DNA of 64,000 nt from Actinomycetales bacterium (GCA_016710645.1 JADJVI010000052.1:62001-126000); one strand, 5' to 3'. Numbered from the stretch's first letter, positions 44,183-53,766 are shown. A program made the numbers and translations. The notes: a model not told the origin generated them from the sequence alone.

Positions 44183-47100
44183 GTGAGCTACCCCAAGGCG
44201 AGCACCGACCCGGCGACCCAGGGTGTCCCGCCGACCCCGCGCTTCCCCGAGATCGAGGAACGTGTGCTGGCCTATTGGGCGCAGGACGACACCTTCCGGG
44301 CCTCGGTCGAGGCGCGCGAGGCCGGGGTCGACGGGTCCAACGAGTTCGTCTTCTACGACGGCCCGCCCTTCGCCAACGGGCTGCCGCACTACGGTCACCT
44401 GCTCACTGGCTACGTCAAGGACATCGTGCCCCGCTACGAAACGATGCGCGGGCGGCGCGTGGAGCGGCGGTTCGGGTGGGACACCCACGGGCTGCCGGCC
44501 GAGCTCGAGGCGATGCGCCAGCTCGGGATGACCACCAAGCAAGACATCCTCGACCTGGGCATCGGGCAGTTCAACGAGACCTGCCGCGGCTCGGTCCTCA
44601 CCTACACCAAGGAGTGGGAGGACTACGTCACCCGGCAGGCGCGCTGGGTCGACTTCGAGAACGACTACAAAACGATGAACTCCTCCTTCATGGAGTCGGT
44701 CATCTGGGCCTTCAAGCAGCTCTACGACAAGGGCTTGGCCTACGAGGGCTTCCGGATCCTGCCGTACTGCTGGAACGACCAGACGCCGCTGTCCAACCAT
44801 GAGCTGCGGATGGACGAGGACGTCTACCAGAACCGCCAGGACCCGGCGATCACCGTCGGCTACCGCCTGGAGACCGGCGAGCACGCCCTCATCTGGACCA
44901 CCACGCCGTGGACGCTCCCGTCCAACATGGGCGTCGCGGTCCACCCCGAGGTCGACTATGTCGTCGTCGACGGTGACAAGGACGGCGACGGCAACCGCTA
45001 CCTGCTCGCCGAGGCCCGCCTGGGTGCCTACGCGCGCGAGCTGGGCGCCGACGCGGCCGAGCGGATCGTCGCGCGCTACAAGGGCGCCGAGTTGGTCGGG
45101 CGGCGCTACACCCCGCCGTTCTCCTACTACGCGGGGTATGCCGGGGCGCACCAGATCTCGGCCGCCGAGTTCGTCACGACCGAGGACGGCACCGGGCTGG
45201 TTCACATGTCGCCGGGCTTCGGTGAGGATGACAAGGCCGCGCTGGACGTGCTGGGCGTGGAGACCGTCGTGCCCGTGGGTCCGGACGGGCGGTTCACCTA
45301 TCCGGTGACCGACTTCGAGGGCGTGCACGTCTTCGAGAGCAACCCGCTGGTCATCGAGCAACTACGGGCCCGGACCCGGTACGACGCCGCGGGGGGAGAC
45401 TCTTCAGGCGCGAGCGCGGGCGCCAGCTCGGAGGGGCTGGGCTCGACCTCACCCGGCACCGTGCTCGTGCGGCGCGAGACCTACGACCACTCCTACCCGC
45501 ACTGCTGGCGCTGCCGTCAGCCGCTCATCTACATGGCGGTGTCGAGCTGGTTCGTCGCCGTGACGAGCTTCAAGGACCGCATGCTCGAGCTCAACCAGCA
45601 GATCGAGTGGACCCCCGAGCACGTCAAGGACGGCCAGTTCGGCAAGTGGTTAGCCAACGCCCGCGACTGGTCCATCTCCCGAAATCGCTTCTGGGGCAGC
45701 CCGATCCCGATCTGGAAATCCGACGACCCGGCATACCCGCGGGTTGACGTCTACGGGAGTTTCGCCGAGCTGGAGGCCGACTTCGGCCGCCTGCCGCGTA
45801 ACCCGCAGGGCCAGCCCGACCTGCACCGGCCCTACATCGACGAGCTGACCCGACCCAACCCCGACGACCCGCGCCCCGAAGGCGAGCGCTCGACGATGCG
45901 CCGGGTCGAGGACGTCCTGGACGTGTGGTTCGACTCCGGGTCGATGCCCTTTGCCCAGGTGCACTACCCGTTCGAGAACGCCGACTGGTTCGAGCACCAC
46001 TACCCGGGTGACTTCATCGTCGAGTACATCGGCCAGACTCGCGGCTGGTTCTACACGCTGCACGTGCTGGCAACCGCGCTGTTCGACCGGCCGGCGTTCC
46101 GCGCCTGCGTGAGTCACGGCATCGTCCTGGGCAGCGACGGGGCCAAGATGAGCAAGTCGCTGCGCAACTACCCCGACGTGTCGGAGGTCTTCAACCGCGA
46201 CGGCGCCGACGCGATGCGGTGGTTCCTCATGTCCTCGCCGATCCTGCGCGGCGGCAACCTGGTCGTCACCGAGCAGGGCATCCGCGATGGCGTGCGCCAG
46301 GTGATGATCCCGCTGTGGAACACGTGGTACTTCTTCGCGCTCTACGCCAATGCCGCGCGCTCCGGGCAAGGGTACGCCGCCTCGGCTTCGACCGCGTCGG
46401 CCGATGTCCTGGACCGCTATCTGCTGGCCAAGCTACGCGAGTTCGTCGAGACCATGCAGGATCAGCTGGATGCCTACGAGATCGCCGCCGCATGCGACAC
46501 CATGCGCAGCTTCCTCGACGTGCTGACCAACTGGTACATCCGCCGGTCGCGAGATCGGTTCTGGGACAGCGACAACGCCATGTCCGGCTCGACCCAGCAG
46601 GCATTCGACACGCTCTACACGGCGCTTGAGGTTTTGACCCGCACGGTCGCTCCGCTGCTGCCGCTGACCACCGAGGAGATCTGGCGCGGTCTCACCGGCG
46701 GCCGCTCGGTGCACCTGCAGGACTGGCCCGACGCGACGACGCTGCCCTCCGACCACGCGCTGGTCACATCGATGGACCGGGCCCGGGAGGTGTGCTCGGC
46801 CGCCCTTGGCCTGCGCAAGGCCGGCGGTCTGCGGGCGCGGCTGCCGCTGGCCCGGCTCACCGTGGTCACCGACACCCCGACAGCCCTCTCGGAGTTCACC
46901 GCCATCATCGCCGACGAGGTCAACGTCCGCGAGGTCGTCCTCGGCGACCTTGCCTCTGCCAGCGAGGCGGATTTCGGTGTCTCGCAACGGTTGACGGTCA
47001 ATGCCCGCGCTGCCGGACCGCGCCTGGGTAAGGACGTCCAGGTCGCGATCAAGGGCTCCAAGACCGGCGACTGGTCGATCGCCGACGGCACGGTCACCTC

Positions 47101-47497
47101 CGGGGGCATCGCCCTGCAGGACGGCGAGTATGCCGTGGAGACGGTCGTCGCCGAGGCCGCTGATGGCGCCGAGCGAGCGGTGAGCGTATTGCCGGGCGGC
47201 GGATTCGTCGTCCTCGACACCGCCGTGACCCCGGAACTCGCCGCGGAGGGCATCGCCAACGACCTTATCCGCGCCGTGCAGCAAGCCCGCCGTGAGGCTG
47301 GCCTGCACGTGTCCGACCGCATCACCCTGGCGGTCTCGGCCGACGGCGAGGTTGCTGCAGCACTGGACGCGCACGAGGCACGTGTCGCCGAGGCCACGCT
47401 GGCCGAGCAGATCGTGCGGGTGGATGCTGCAGTCACGCCGATCACGCTCGGGGACGGCCTCACGGCAGCGGTGACGGTTGCGAAGGTGACTACGTGA
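44183..47497 (+). CDS. ileS: Isoleucyl-tRNA synthetase
   Basis: Class I aminoacyl-tRNA synthetase, 1104 residues, the long form typical of actinobacteria. The HIGH-type motif is PHYGH (about 67-71), the CP1 editing domain lies between about 200 and 400, and the KMSKS loop is KMSKSLRNY (about 655-663). The anticodon-binding helical domain and a C-terminal junction follow. A Ser/Gly-rich insertion (about 406-424, GGDSSGASAGASSEG) breaks the otherwise conserved editing domain boundary and is probably a flexible loop. Expression is controlled by the T-box leader; the stop overlaps a GNAT gene. Confidence 0.97.
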   Translation: MSYPKASTDPATQGVPPTPRFPEIEERVLAYWAQDDTFRASVEAREAGVDGSNEFVFYDGPPFANGLPHYGHLLTGYVKDIVPRYETMRGRRVERRFGWDTHGLPAELEAMRQLGMTTKQDILDLGIGQFNETCRGSVLTYTKEWEDYVTRQARWVDFENDYKTMNSSFMESVIWAFKQLYDKGLAYEGFRILPYCWNDQTPLSNHELRMDEDVYQNRQDPAITVGYRLETGEHALIWTTTPWTLPSNMGVAVHPEVDYVVVDGDKDGDGNRYLLAEARLGAYARELGADAAERIVARYKGAELVGRRYTPPFSYYAGYAGAHQISAAEFVTTEDGTGLVHMSPGFGEDDKAALDVLGVETVVPVGPDGRFTYPVTDFEGVHVFESNPLVIEQLRARTRYDAAGGDSSGASAGASSEGLGSTSPGTVLVRRETYDHSYPHCWRCRQPLIYMAVSSWFVAVTSFKDRMLELNQQIEWTPEHVKDGQFGKWLANARDWSISRNRFWGSPIPIWKSDDPAYPRVDVYGSFAELEADFGRLPRNPQGQPDLHRPYIDELTRPNPDDPRPEGERSTMRRVEDVLDVWFDSGSMPFAQVHYPFENADWFEHHYPGDFIVEYIGQTRGWFYTLHVLATALFDRPAFRACVSHGIVLGSDGAKMSKSLRNYPDVSEVFNRDGADAMRWFLMSSPILRGGNLVVTEQGIRDGVRQVMIPLWNTWYFFALYANAARSGQGYAASASTASADVLDRYLLAKLREFVETMQDQLDAYEIAAACDTMRSFLDVLTNWYIRRSRDRFWDSDNAMSGSTQQAFDTLYTALEVLTRTVAPLLPLTTEEIWRGLTGGRSVHLQDWPDATTLPSDHALVTSMDRAREVCSAALGLRKAGGLRARLPLARLTVVTDTPTALSEFTAIIADEVNVREVVLGDLASASEADFGVSQRLTVNARAAGPRLGKDVQVAIKGSKTGDWSIADGTVTSGGIALQDGEYAVETVVAEAADGAERAVSVLPGGGFVVLDTAVTPELAAEGIANDLIRAVQQARREAGLHVSDRITLAVSADGEVAAALDAHEARVAEATLAEQIVRVDAAVTPITLGDGLTAAVTVAKVTT

Positions 47498-48006
47498 GCG
47501 AGCTCCGGATCAGGCGAGCGGTCCCCGACGACCTCGACGCAGTCGTCGAGGTCGGTCGCACGACCTGGCCGGCGACCTATGGACCGATCGCCGGCGACGA
47601 CTACGTGACGATGGGCCTGGCCAAATGGTGGACCCGCGAAGAAACCCTCCCGCTGGTCTATTCCGGCCGCACCACGGTCGCCGAGGAGGTCGGCGAGTCG
47701 GGGGAGCGGCACATCGTGGGCATTGCGTCGACCGGGCTGCTCAAGGGTCACCTGGTGCTCTTTAGGCTCTATGTTCTGCCCGATCACCAGGGCCAAGGCA
47801 TCGGGCAACTCCTGCTGGAGGACGTCGTCGCCCAGGCCACCCTGGCCGGACACCCTGATATCCGGCTGTCCTACCTCGACGGCAACGAGGGCGCGGCCCG
47901 GTTCTACGCCGCGGCGGGTTTCACGGAACTGCATCGAGAGCACAGCGGGCACGGCATACCGGACTCCGTCTGGGTCGTCCGCGAGCTCAGCCAGGAGACC
48001 TCATGA
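47494..48006 (+). CDS. GNAT-family N-acetyltransferase
   Basis: A 170-residue single-domain GNAT with the acetyl-CoA loop LYVLPDHQGQGIGQLLLEDV (about 90-109) and a C-terminal YLDGNEGAARFYAAAGF segment. The acceptor is unknown. The GTG start overlaps the ileS stop by 4 bp and its own stop overlaps folC, so it is embedded in the ileS-folC-ndk unit. Confidence 0.82.
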   Translation: MSELRIRRAVPDDLDAVVEVGRTTWPATYGPIAGDDYVTMGLAKWWTREETLPLVYSGRTTVAEEVGESGERHIVGIASTGLLKGHLVLFRLYVLPDHQGQGIGQLLLEDVVAQATLAGHPDIRLSYLDGNEGAARFYAAAGFTELHREHSGHGIPDSVWVVRELSQETS

Positions 48007-49364
48007 ACGTCCCTGCAGATCCGGCGCTCGCGACCCGCGTCGCGGAGATCGAGCGCGAGATCCTTTCTCGCGCACCGGAACACGACATCGTCCCGACCCT
48101 GGACCGAGTCGCGGCCGTCCTCGACATGCTGGGACGTCCGCAGGAATCCTTCCGGGTGGTGCATGTCACCGGCACGAATGGCAAGACCTCGACGACCCGG
48201 CTCATCGAAGGGCTGCTGCGTGAGCACGGGCTACGCACGGGACGGTTCACCTCGCCGCACCTGCACTCCATGCGTGAGCGGATCTGCGTCGACGGCCACC
48301 CCGTGGCACCAGAGGTCTTCGTCGAGACCTGGGACGAGTTGCGTCCGATCATCGAACTGCAGGATGCGGCATCGCAGGCCGAGGGCGGGCCGCGGCTCAC
48401 CTTCTTCGAGGTGCTCGTCGTGCTCGCGTATGCCGTGTTCGCCGACGCGCCCGTCGATGTCGCCGTGGTCGAGGTCGGGATGGGTGGCCGCTGGGATGCC
48501 ACCAATGTCGCCGACGGCGAGGTGGCCGTGCTCACTCCGGTTGATATCGACCACACCCACTTCCTCGGCTCCGACATCGAGTCGATCGCCGCTGAGAAGG
48601 TCGGCATCATCAAGCCAGGTGCCGCTGTGGTCACGGCCGACCAGTCGCCCGAGGTCATGGACCTCATCGACGAGCGGTGCGCCGAGGTGGGTGCCCGCCG
48701 CTACATCGCCGAGGTGGATTTTGCTCTCAGTGCCCGAGAAGTGGCCCTCGGTGGTCAGGTGATCTCGTTGCGCGGGCTGGCCGATCGTTACGACGACCTC
48801 TTCGTCCCGCTGCACGGGTCACATCAGGGCGACAACGCGGCGCTGGCCATCGCGGCGGTCGAACTGTTCCTCGGGGCCGGCGAACGCCGTCTCGACACCG
48901 ACACGGTCCGCGCTGGCCTGGCCGCGGTGACCTCTCCCGGGCGGCTAGAGGTCGTGCGACGGTCTCCAACGATCCTTGTCGACGCTGCGCACAACCCGCA
49001 CGGCATGGCTGCCCTGCGGGATGCGTTGGCTGATGCCTTCTCGTTCGCCCGCCTCGTGGCGGTCGTGGCGATCTTCGCCGACAAGGATGCCGGCGCCATG
49101 CTCGACCTGCTCGAACCGGCCGTCGACCACGTGGTCGTCACCCGCAATTCCTCGCCGCGCAGCGCCGATCCCGGCGATCTCGGGGCGATCGCCGCCGAGG
49201 TCTTCGGAGCCGATCGCGTGACGATCATGGCGTCGTTGCCCGACGCTCTTGAGGCCGCCGTGACCATCGCCGAGGCAGACGGCCTCGGCGGCGGAGTGGT
49301 GGCGACCGGTTCGGTCGTCACTGCCGCCGATGTTCGTCACCTGTTGGGAGTGACCGAGTCATGA
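48003..49364 (+). CDS. folC: Folylpolyglutamate / dihydrofolate synthase
   Basis: Adds glutamate to dihydropteroate (to make dihydrofolate) and extends the glutamate tail of folates. The 453-residue Mur-ligase-like protein has the P-loop HVTGTNGKTSTTRLIE (about 55-70), the conserved MGGRWDATNV, ITPVDIDHTHFLG-type segment (here LTPVDIDHTHFLG) and the C-terminal domain with DAAHNPHGM. The expected length is present. The ATG overlaps the upstream GNAT stop and the stop overlaps the DUF4233 gene. Confidence 0.94.
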   Translation: MNVPADPALATRVAEIEREILSRAPEHDIVPTLDRVAAVLDMLGRPQESFRVVHVTGTNGKTSTTRLIEGLLREHGLRTGRFTSPHLHSMRERICVDGHPVAPEVFVETWDELRPIIELQDAASQAEGGPRLTFFEVLVVLAYAVFADAPVDVAVVEVGMGGRWDATNVADGEVAVLTPVDIDHTHFLGSDIESIAAEKVGIIKPGAAVVTADQSPEVMDLIDERCAEVGARRYIAEVDFALSAREVALGGQVISLRGLADRYDDLFVPLHGSHQGDNAALAIAAVELFLGAGERRLDTDTVRAGLAAVTSPGRLEVVRRSPTILVDAAHNPHGMAALRDALADAFSFARLVAVVAIFADKDAGAMLDLLEPAVDHVVVTRNSSPRSADPGDLGAIAAEVFGADRVTIMASLPDALEAAVTIAEADGLGGGVVATGSVVTAADVRHLLGVTES

Positions 49365-49759
49365 AGGGGCTGACCTTCTACGGACGGCTGGGCAAATTCA
49401 CCTGGCGGATGTGCGCCCTGGTGCTGGCCTCCCAGTCGATCCTCGTCTTCTTCGGGGCCCTTTTCGCCTGGGGCATCGCTCGCGCCGACCAGACCGGGGC
49501 TCCGACGGCATACCTCGTCGTGGGGTCGTTGTTCGCCGTGGGGTGCCTCGTCGCTGCTGGACTCATGCGCTCGCCGATCGGAGTGACGCTGGGCTGGCTC
49601 GTGCAGTTGGCCTGCTTCGCCTCGATGGCCATCGTGCCGATGATGGGACTGGTGGGCCTCATCTTCGGGTCGCTCTGGGTGGTGTGTCTGGTGCAGGGCA
49701 AACGCATCGATGCGGCAGCCGCCGCGCGCGAGGGCGGGGCCGATACCCTGACCCCGTGA
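49361..49759 (+). CDS. DUF4233 membrane protein
   Basis: A 132-residue protein with four hydrophobic segments and a short basic tail. A DUF4233 gene between folC and ndk is a conserved actinobacterial arrangement, which supports the call more than the sequence itself. Function unknown. Start overlaps folC and stop overlaps ndk. Confidence 0.78.
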   Translation: MKGLTFYGRLGKFTWRMCALVLASQSILVFFGALFAWGIARADQTGAPTAYLVVGSLFAVGCLVAAGLMRSPIGVTLGWLVQLACFASMAIVPMMGLVGLIFGSLWVVCLVQGKRIDAAAAAREGGADTLTP

Positions 49760-50190
49760 CGACCTCTGAGCGCTCCCTGGTCCTGGTCAAGCCCGACGGT
49801 TTCAAGCGCGGCCTCACCGGCGAGGTGCTGCGTCGGATCGAAGCGAAGGGCTACCGGCTCGTCGCCTTGGAGATCCGTACGCCGACGCGCGACCTGCTTG
49901 CTCGGCACTACGCCGAACACGAAGGCAAGCCGTTCTACGAGACTCTCCTGGGGTTCATGTCCTCCGGTCCGGTCACGGCGATCGTCATCGAGGGCGACCA
50001 GTGCATCGCCGGGTTCCGCTCGTTGGCCGGCGCCACCGACCCGACCAAGGCGCTGCCGGGCACCATCCGCGGCGACCTCGGGCGCGACTGGGGGATGGGG
50101 TCCACCGAGAACGTCGTTCATGGATCGGACTCGCCGGAGTCGGCCGCGCGGGAGATGGCGATCTGGTTCCCCGACCTATCGGCCGGCTGA
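49756..50190 (+). CDS. ndk: Nucleoside diphosphate kinase
   Basis: Balances NTP pools by passing the gamma phosphate through a phosphohistidine. The 144-residue protein has the N-terminal SLVLVKPDGFKRGL and the active-site His122 in ENVVHGSDS, plus GDLGRDWGMGS. The GTG at 49756 overlaps the DUF4233 stop. The last 15 bp overlap the end of the convergent HD-domain gene. Normal length and composition. Confidence 0.96.
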   Translation: MTTSERSLVLVKPDGFKRGLTGEVLRRIEAKGYRLVALEIRTPTRDLLARHYAEHEGKPFYETLLGFMSSGPVTAIVIEGDQCIAGFRSLAGATDPTKALPGTIRGDLGRDWGMGSTENVVHGSDSPESAAREMAIWFPDLSAG

Positions 50191-50655
50191 TCCGGCCGCA
50201 TCGGCCTCATCGCCACTGAGTCGCGCCAATTCCGCTGCGGCATGGGCGTATTTGGCGCGCAACCGGGCGGCGGTCGCCGGGTCGTCGGCCTCTAGGACGG
50301 CCAGGCGTCGAGGGTCGCTGTTGTCGGCCAGATCGGCGTGCTTCACCCGCCGCGCGAGGGCGTCGGCCGCCACTGCTGCGTAGTACTGCTCAGGGGTCTG
50401 GTCGTCCCGGCGAGTGAGTGCCTGCACCGCCGTGACGACCCGCTCCGGTATGCCGTGCGCCGCAAGATCCTCGGCCGTCACCGAGGTGTCTTCCAGGACG
50501 TCGTGCAACCACGCTGCTGCGGCAGCATAGGAATCGTCGGCGACGCGCGCGGCGACCCGGGCGGGGTGCTCGGCATACGGCATACCGGCCTTGTCGGCCT
50601 GACCCGCATGGGCAGCTCGGGCGATGCGTTCGGCGAGTGCGACGAGGTCGTCCAT
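50176..50655 (-). CDS. HD-domain hydrolase, MESH1/SpoT-like
   Basis: A 159-residue HD protein. The metal-binding pattern YAEHPARVA (His30), WLHDVLEDT (His51, Asp52) and VKHADLADNSDPRRL follows the order found in the hydrolase half of RelA/SpoT and in the stand-alone MESH1-type hydrolases, but there is no synthetase domain, so a (p)ppGpp- or nucleotide-hydrolysing role is plausible, not proven. Its last 15 bp overlap the end of ndk on the other strand. ATG 50655 fits the domain start. Confidence 0.75.
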   Translation of the reverse strand: MDDLVALAERIARAAHAGQADKAGMPYAEHPARVAARVADDSYAAAAAWLHDVLEDTSVTAEDLAAHGIPERVVTAVQALTRRDDQTPEQYYAAVAADALARRVKHADLADNSDPRRLAVLEADDPATAARLRAKYAHAAAELARLSGDEADAAGSAGR

Positions 50656-50711
50656 GGCTGCAGTCTGCCTGCTTCGGCATTGGCGCAGCGTCGGGGTCGG
50701 AGAATGGAGCC

Positions 50712-51836
50712 ATGACGCCAACCTCGATCTTCCGGGATTCCCGCGTGGAGGACCTCATCGAGCGGGGGAGGCGGCGCAGCCGATTGTCGCTGGCGACGCG
50801 AATCGACCGGGTGAGGTCCAAGGGCTGGCACCTGGTGCAGTGCGCCCTGGCCGCGGGAGTGGCCTGGGCGATTGCTCACGACCTATTGGGTCACGCGGCG
50901 CCCTTCTTCGCGCCGATCGTCGCGGTGATCTGCCTAGGGATGACCTACGAGCAGCGGCTGCGTCGGGTCGCCGAGGTCACTGTTGGTGTGGCGCTCGGAG
51001 TCGCGATCGCCGATGCGTTCGTCGGGGTGGCTGGCACCGGAGCGTGGCAGATCAGCGTCGTGGTCTTCGCGGCCATGACCATTGCGCTGTTGTTGGATGC
51101 CGGGCTGTTGCTGGTCATGCAGGCGGCCGTACAGTCCATCGTCGTCACCGTTTTGGTGCCGGCACCCGGGCAGGCTTTTGTGCGCTGGTGGGACGCTGTC
51201 ATCGGTGGAGCGGTGGCGTTGGTCTTCGCAGCAGTGGTGCCGAGTGCGCCGCTGCGGCGACCTCGACAGCAGGCCGCACGAGTGGCTCGCCGGATCGCCG
51301 TGCTGCTGCGGGATGCCGCGGTGAGCGCGCAGGACGGTGACGTCGACCGCGCGGCGGAGGTGCTCTCCCGCGCTCGGGAGACCGACGAACTCATCCGGGA
51401 GTTGCAGGCGGCTGCCGACGAGGGCATGTCGGTCATCGCGTCGTCACCCTTCCGACGCAACGACGGCCACAGCGTGCGGACCATGGCCTCGGTCGTGGAG
51501 CCCTTGGACCGGGCGCTGCGCAGCACCCGAGTGCTCGTGCGGCGGGTCAGTATCGCGGCCTACCACCAGGCCGACATTCCCTCGGCCTTCCCTGAAGTGT
51601 GGGAGCAACTCGCCGAGGCTGTCGATGTGCTGGCCAGGGCGTGGTCGGAGAATCGCAGCGCCGAGTTTGCCCGTCCGGCGCTGCAGGCGGTCGGCGACCG
51701 CATCGCGCAATTGGCGCCTGGCGATTACCACACCACTGTCCTGCTCGCGCAGACTCGGATGCTCGTCGTAGACCTGCTCGAACTCAGCGGACTAGAGCAC
51801 GACGACGCCGCGACGACCTTCCCGCCCCAAGCCTGA
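50712..51836 (+). CDS. FUSC-family membrane protein (aromatic acid exporter-like)
   Basis: A 374-residue protein with an N-terminal membrane domain of about six segments (about 36-195) and a C-terminal soluble helical domain (about 200-374). The GWHLVQCALAAGVAWAIAHDLLG start and PFFAPIVAVICLGMTYEQRLRRV continuation are typical of FUSC/ArAE proteins, which export aromatic acids or related compounds. Substrate unknown. ATG 50712 follows GGAG. It runs toward rfbB, with a terminator-like hairpin between. Confidence 0.78.
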   Translation: MTPTSIFRDSRVEDLIERGRRRSRLSLATRIDRVRSKGWHLVQCALAAGVAWAIAHDLLGHAAPFFAPIVAVICLGMTYEQRLRRVAEVTVGVALGVAIADAFVGVAGTGAWQISVVVFAAMTIALLLDAGLLLVMQAAVQSIVVTVLVPAPGQAFVRWWDAVIGGAVALVFAAVVPSAPLRRPRQQAARVARRIAVLLRDAAVSAQDGDVDRAAEVLSRARETDELIRELQAAADEGMSVIASSPFRRNDGHSVRTMASVVEPLDRALRSTRVLVRRVSIAAYHQADIPSAFPEVWEQLAEAVDVLARAWSENRSAEFARPALQAVGDRIAQLAPGDYHTTVLLAQTRMLVVDLLELSGLEHDDAATTFPPQA

Positions 51837-51910
51837 GTCGCTCTCAACCTGCGACCCCCCGCTGCCACCCGGCCGCTGCGTCGAGGTCGTCACGGTGTGC
51901 CCGCGCAGGA

Positions 51911-51944
51911 CGCGCGACGACCGGGCATAGTCGGCCGTCGCGCG
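51911..51944. terminator. Hairpin between convergent FUSC gene and rfbB
   Basis: CGCGCGACG (51911-51919) and CGTCGCGCG (51936-51944) form a perfect 9-bp stem with a 16-nt loop in the 119-bp gap. Confidence 0.55.
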
Positions 51945-51955
51945 ACCACGCCCTG

Positions 51956-52951
51956 TTATCGACCCAGGCGCGCGTAGACGGCCTCGGTCGCGGCCTTGGA
52001 GGTCTCCCACCAGGCGCGGTTGGCGGCATACCAGTCGATGGTCTGCCGCAACCCCGAGCGGATGTCTTGGTACTGCGGGCGCCAGCCGGTCTCCGCGCGC
52101 AACTTGCTGGAGTCGATGGCATAGCGCAGGTCGTGCCCGGGGCGGTCGTTGACATGCTCGAACCAGTCGGCCGGCTTGCCCATCAGTTCGAGGAGCAGGG
52201 CGATGATCTGGCGGTTGTTCTGTTCGCCGTCGGCCCCGATGAGGTAGGTCTCACCCAAGCGGCCCTGCTCGATGATCGCGATGACGGCGTCGTTGTGGTC
52301 ATCGACGTGGATCCAGTCGCGGACATTGGCCCCAGCGCCGTAGAGCTTGGGCTTGACCCCGTCGAGGATGCCGGTGATCTGGCGCGGGATGAACTTCTCG
52401 ACGTGCTGACGGGGGCCGTAGTTGTTGGAGCAGTTGGACAGCGTCGCCTTGATCTTGAACGAGCGAATCCAGGCCCGCACCAACAGATCTGCGCTCGCCT
52501 TGCTCGCCGAATAGGGGGAAGAAGGGTTGACCGGAGTGGTCTCGGTGAAGCGCTCGGGGTCATCGAGTTCCAGGTCGCCGTAGACCTCGTCGGTCGAGAT
52601 GTGGTGGATGCGCTTATCGTGCTTGCGGACTGCCTCCAGCAACCGGTAGGTGCCGATGATGTTGGACTCCATGAACGGCCATGGGTTGTCCAGCGAGTTG
52701 TCGTTGTGCGACTCGGCCGCGAAGTGCACGACGAGGTCGTTGGCCGCGACCAGGCGGTCGACGAGGTCGGCGTCGGCGATCGAGCCCTCGACAAAGGTGA
52801 TCTCGTCCTCGACCGGCGCCAGCGAGGCCCGGTTGCCGGCATACGTGAGAGCGTCGATGACGGTGATCTCCCAGTCCGGCCGGGTCTCGCGCACGCGCAG
52901 CACGAAGTTGGATCCGATGAAGCCGGCGGCTCCGGTGACAAGGACCTTCAT
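51956..52951 (-). CDS. rfbB: dTDP-glucose 4,6-dehydratase
   Basis: Second step of dTDP-L-rhamnose and related sugar pathways. The 331-residue short-chain dehydrogenase/reductase-type protein has GAAGFIGSNF near the N-terminus and the catalytic YSASKA (about 149-154), with the DEVYGD active-site region upstream. It is alone: no rfbA, rfbC or rfbD lies in the window. It is 35 bp downstream of a GntR-type regulator on the same strand, an unusual partner. Confidence 0.92.
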   Translation of the reverse strand: MKVLVTGAAGFIGSNFVLRVRETRPDWEITVIDALTYAGNRASLAPVEDEITFVEGSIADADLVDRLVAANDLVVHFAAESHNDNSLDNPWPFMESNIIGTYRLLEAVRKHDKRIHHISTDEVYGDLELDDPERFTETTPVNPSSPYSASKASADLLVRAWIRSFKIKATLSNCSNNYGPRQHVEKFIPRQITGILDGVKPKLYGAGANVRDWIHVDDHNDAVIAIIEQGRLGETYLIGADGEQNNRQIIALLLELMGKPADWFEHVNDRPGHDLRYAIDSSKLRAETGWRPQYQDIRSGLRQTIDWYAANRAWWETSKAATEAVYARLGR

Positions 52952-52986
52952 GGTGGGACTCCTGATGTGGTGTGTCGGTGAAGGGG

Positions 52987-53751
52987 CTAGGGGGCCACGG
53001 CGCGCAGGCCGGGTGGTTCGGGGGCGGTCGCCGCGGGGCCGGAGTTGAACTCAACCTCCAGAGCGAACCGATGCGCCAGATAGCGGTGATCCGACAGGGC
53101 GAGAGGTATGCCGTGCGGGTCCCGCGCGACGCGCCGCACCAACAGCAGCGGCACGCCGGGCGTCGTCTGCAGCAGATCCGCGTCAAGGACGCTGGCCAAG
53201 CCGGCCGTGATGGTCTGGTGGACGTTGGCGATGCGCTGACCTCCTCGGACCAAGCTAGCCCAGATGCCGGGGTCGGTGGCATCCGCGAGGGACACCCCGC
53301 GCCCGAGCTGCGCCGGCACCCACTCCCGCACGACGTCGAGCCCGTCGCCGTCGACGGTGCGCACCGAGCGGGCATGCAGCACGTCGGCGCCCGGGTCAAG
53401 CAGCAGGAGACTGCCCACAGACGGTGGCGCCTCGCAGAAGCGGAACTCGACTACCTTCCGGGTGAGGTGACGGCCGGCTTCGCTCACGGCCGAAGAGGCG
53501 TGCCGGAAAGTGCCGATCGCCAAACGCTGGTGGAAGGCCGACCCGATGACGAACCACCCGGCCCCATGTCGGGATTCGACCAGCCCGTCGCTGCGTAGCT
53601 GCTCGAGCGCGCGACGCACGGTGGGGCGGGACACGGCATACCGGGAGCAGAGTTCGGACTCGGATTCCATGCTGCCGTTGGGGCCGAACTCGCCCAGGGC
53701 GATCCGTTCGCGGATGTCGTGCGCGATGCTGGCAAACCGCGCACTTGTCAT
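52987..53751 (-). CDS. GntR-family regulator, HutC subfamily (UTRA domain)
   Basis: A 254-residue transcription factor. Residues about 6-70 are the winged helix (YAVSRPTVRRALEQLRSDGLVESRHGAG is the recognition part) and about 95-240 the UTRA ligand-binding domain. HutC-type regulators respond to small molecules such as sugars or histidine-pathway intermediates. It may control itself through the inverted repeat at 53753-53766 and could affect the rfbB gene that follows it or the lipoprotein gene it diverges from. Confidence 0.88.
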   Translation of the reverse strand: MTSARFASIAHDIRERIALGEFGPNGSMESESELCSRYAVSRPTVRRALEQLRSDGLVESRHGAGWFVIGSAFHQRLAIGTFRHASSAVSEAGRHLTRKVVEFRFCEAPPSVGSLLLLDPGADVLHARSVRTVDGDGLDVVREWVPAQLGRGVSLADATDPGIWASLVRGGQRIANVHQTITAGLASVLDADLLQTTPGVPLLLVRRVARDPHGIPLALSDHRYLAHRFALEVEFNSGPAATAPEPPGLRAVAP

Positions 53752-53752
53752 G

Positions 53753-53766
53753 AACTTGTAAGTTAC
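53753..53766. promoter_or_regulatory. Candidate operator of the GntR regulator
   Basis: AACTTGTAAGTTAC contains two overlapping inverted repeats, AACTT-GT-AAGTT and GTAA-G-TTAC, directly upstream of the regulator start in an AT-rich stretch of an otherwise GC-rich genome. Autoregulation is inferred. Confidence 0.45.
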
